The notes beneath the pieces are model-generated. The model did not search any database, was not told the DNA's origin, and saw nothing but the letters and a program-made list of their open reading frames with translations. DNA of 6,180 nucleotides from Zoogloeaceae bacterium. GTDB lineage: Bacteria > Pseudomonadota > Gammaproteobacteria > Burkholderiales > Rhodocyclaceae. Below, piece by piece: positions 5,948 through 6,180 of the stretch. A program made the translations under genes and the position numbers. Location of the stretch: NCBI GenBank assembly GCA_031273145.1, contig JAISSL010000006.1:1-6180 (forward strand), written 5' to 3'. The number at the start of each line of letters is the position of its first letter. Position 1 is the first letter of the stretch.

Positions 5948-6180
<233 letters not shown>

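Overview
The window is a chromosomal cell-division and cell-wall (dcw) segment from a Gram-negative bacterium. The protein sequences look like Beta/Gammaproteobacteria, with FtsA and FtsQ leaning towards Betaproteobacteria. This placement is by eye. Evidence is the gene order murC-ddl-ftsQ-ftsA-ftsZ, the FtsZ C-terminus ending in KQAD, a proteobacterial lipobox, and GC-rich core genes.

Positions 1-5147 (+ strand) hold a tightly packed, probably co-transcribed run. It comprises the 3' two-thirds of murC, then ddl (1-nt gap), ftsQ (starting at the base after the ddl stop), ftsA (22-25 nt gap) and ftsZ (42-nt U-rich leader with a strong Shine-Dalgarno). MurC and Ddl make and extend the peptidoglycan precursor, adding L-Ala to UDP-MurNAc and making the D-Ala-D-Ala dipeptide. 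FtsQ, FtsA and FtsZ build the divisome that directs where this precursor is used. A perfect 15-bp hairpin at 5158-5190 follows ftsZ and probably ends the operon.

Positions 5238-5816 (+) encode an unrecognised 192-residue lipoprotein with a clear signal peptide and lipobox, about four tandem Cys modules of about 26 residues, an acidic Tyr-rich tract and a basic C-terminus. Its GC content is clearly lower than that of the fts genes. It lies where many Beta/Gammaproteobacteria carry lpxC. Positions 5817-5947 are non-coding and contain several related CTTGCnGAyGGy repeats, two of them forming a long hairpin. Positions 5948-6180 (- strand) are the 3' end of thiC (thiamine pyrimidine synthase), convergent with the lipoprotein gene.

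The two things most worth a second look are FtsZ and the lipoprotein. FtsZ keeps its catalytic T4 and T7 motifs. It departs from the usual sequence in the T3 loop, in an apparent 8-residue insertion in the loop equivalent to the tubulin M-loop, in a strongly basic linker, and in the C-terminal FtsA/ZipA-binding peptide.
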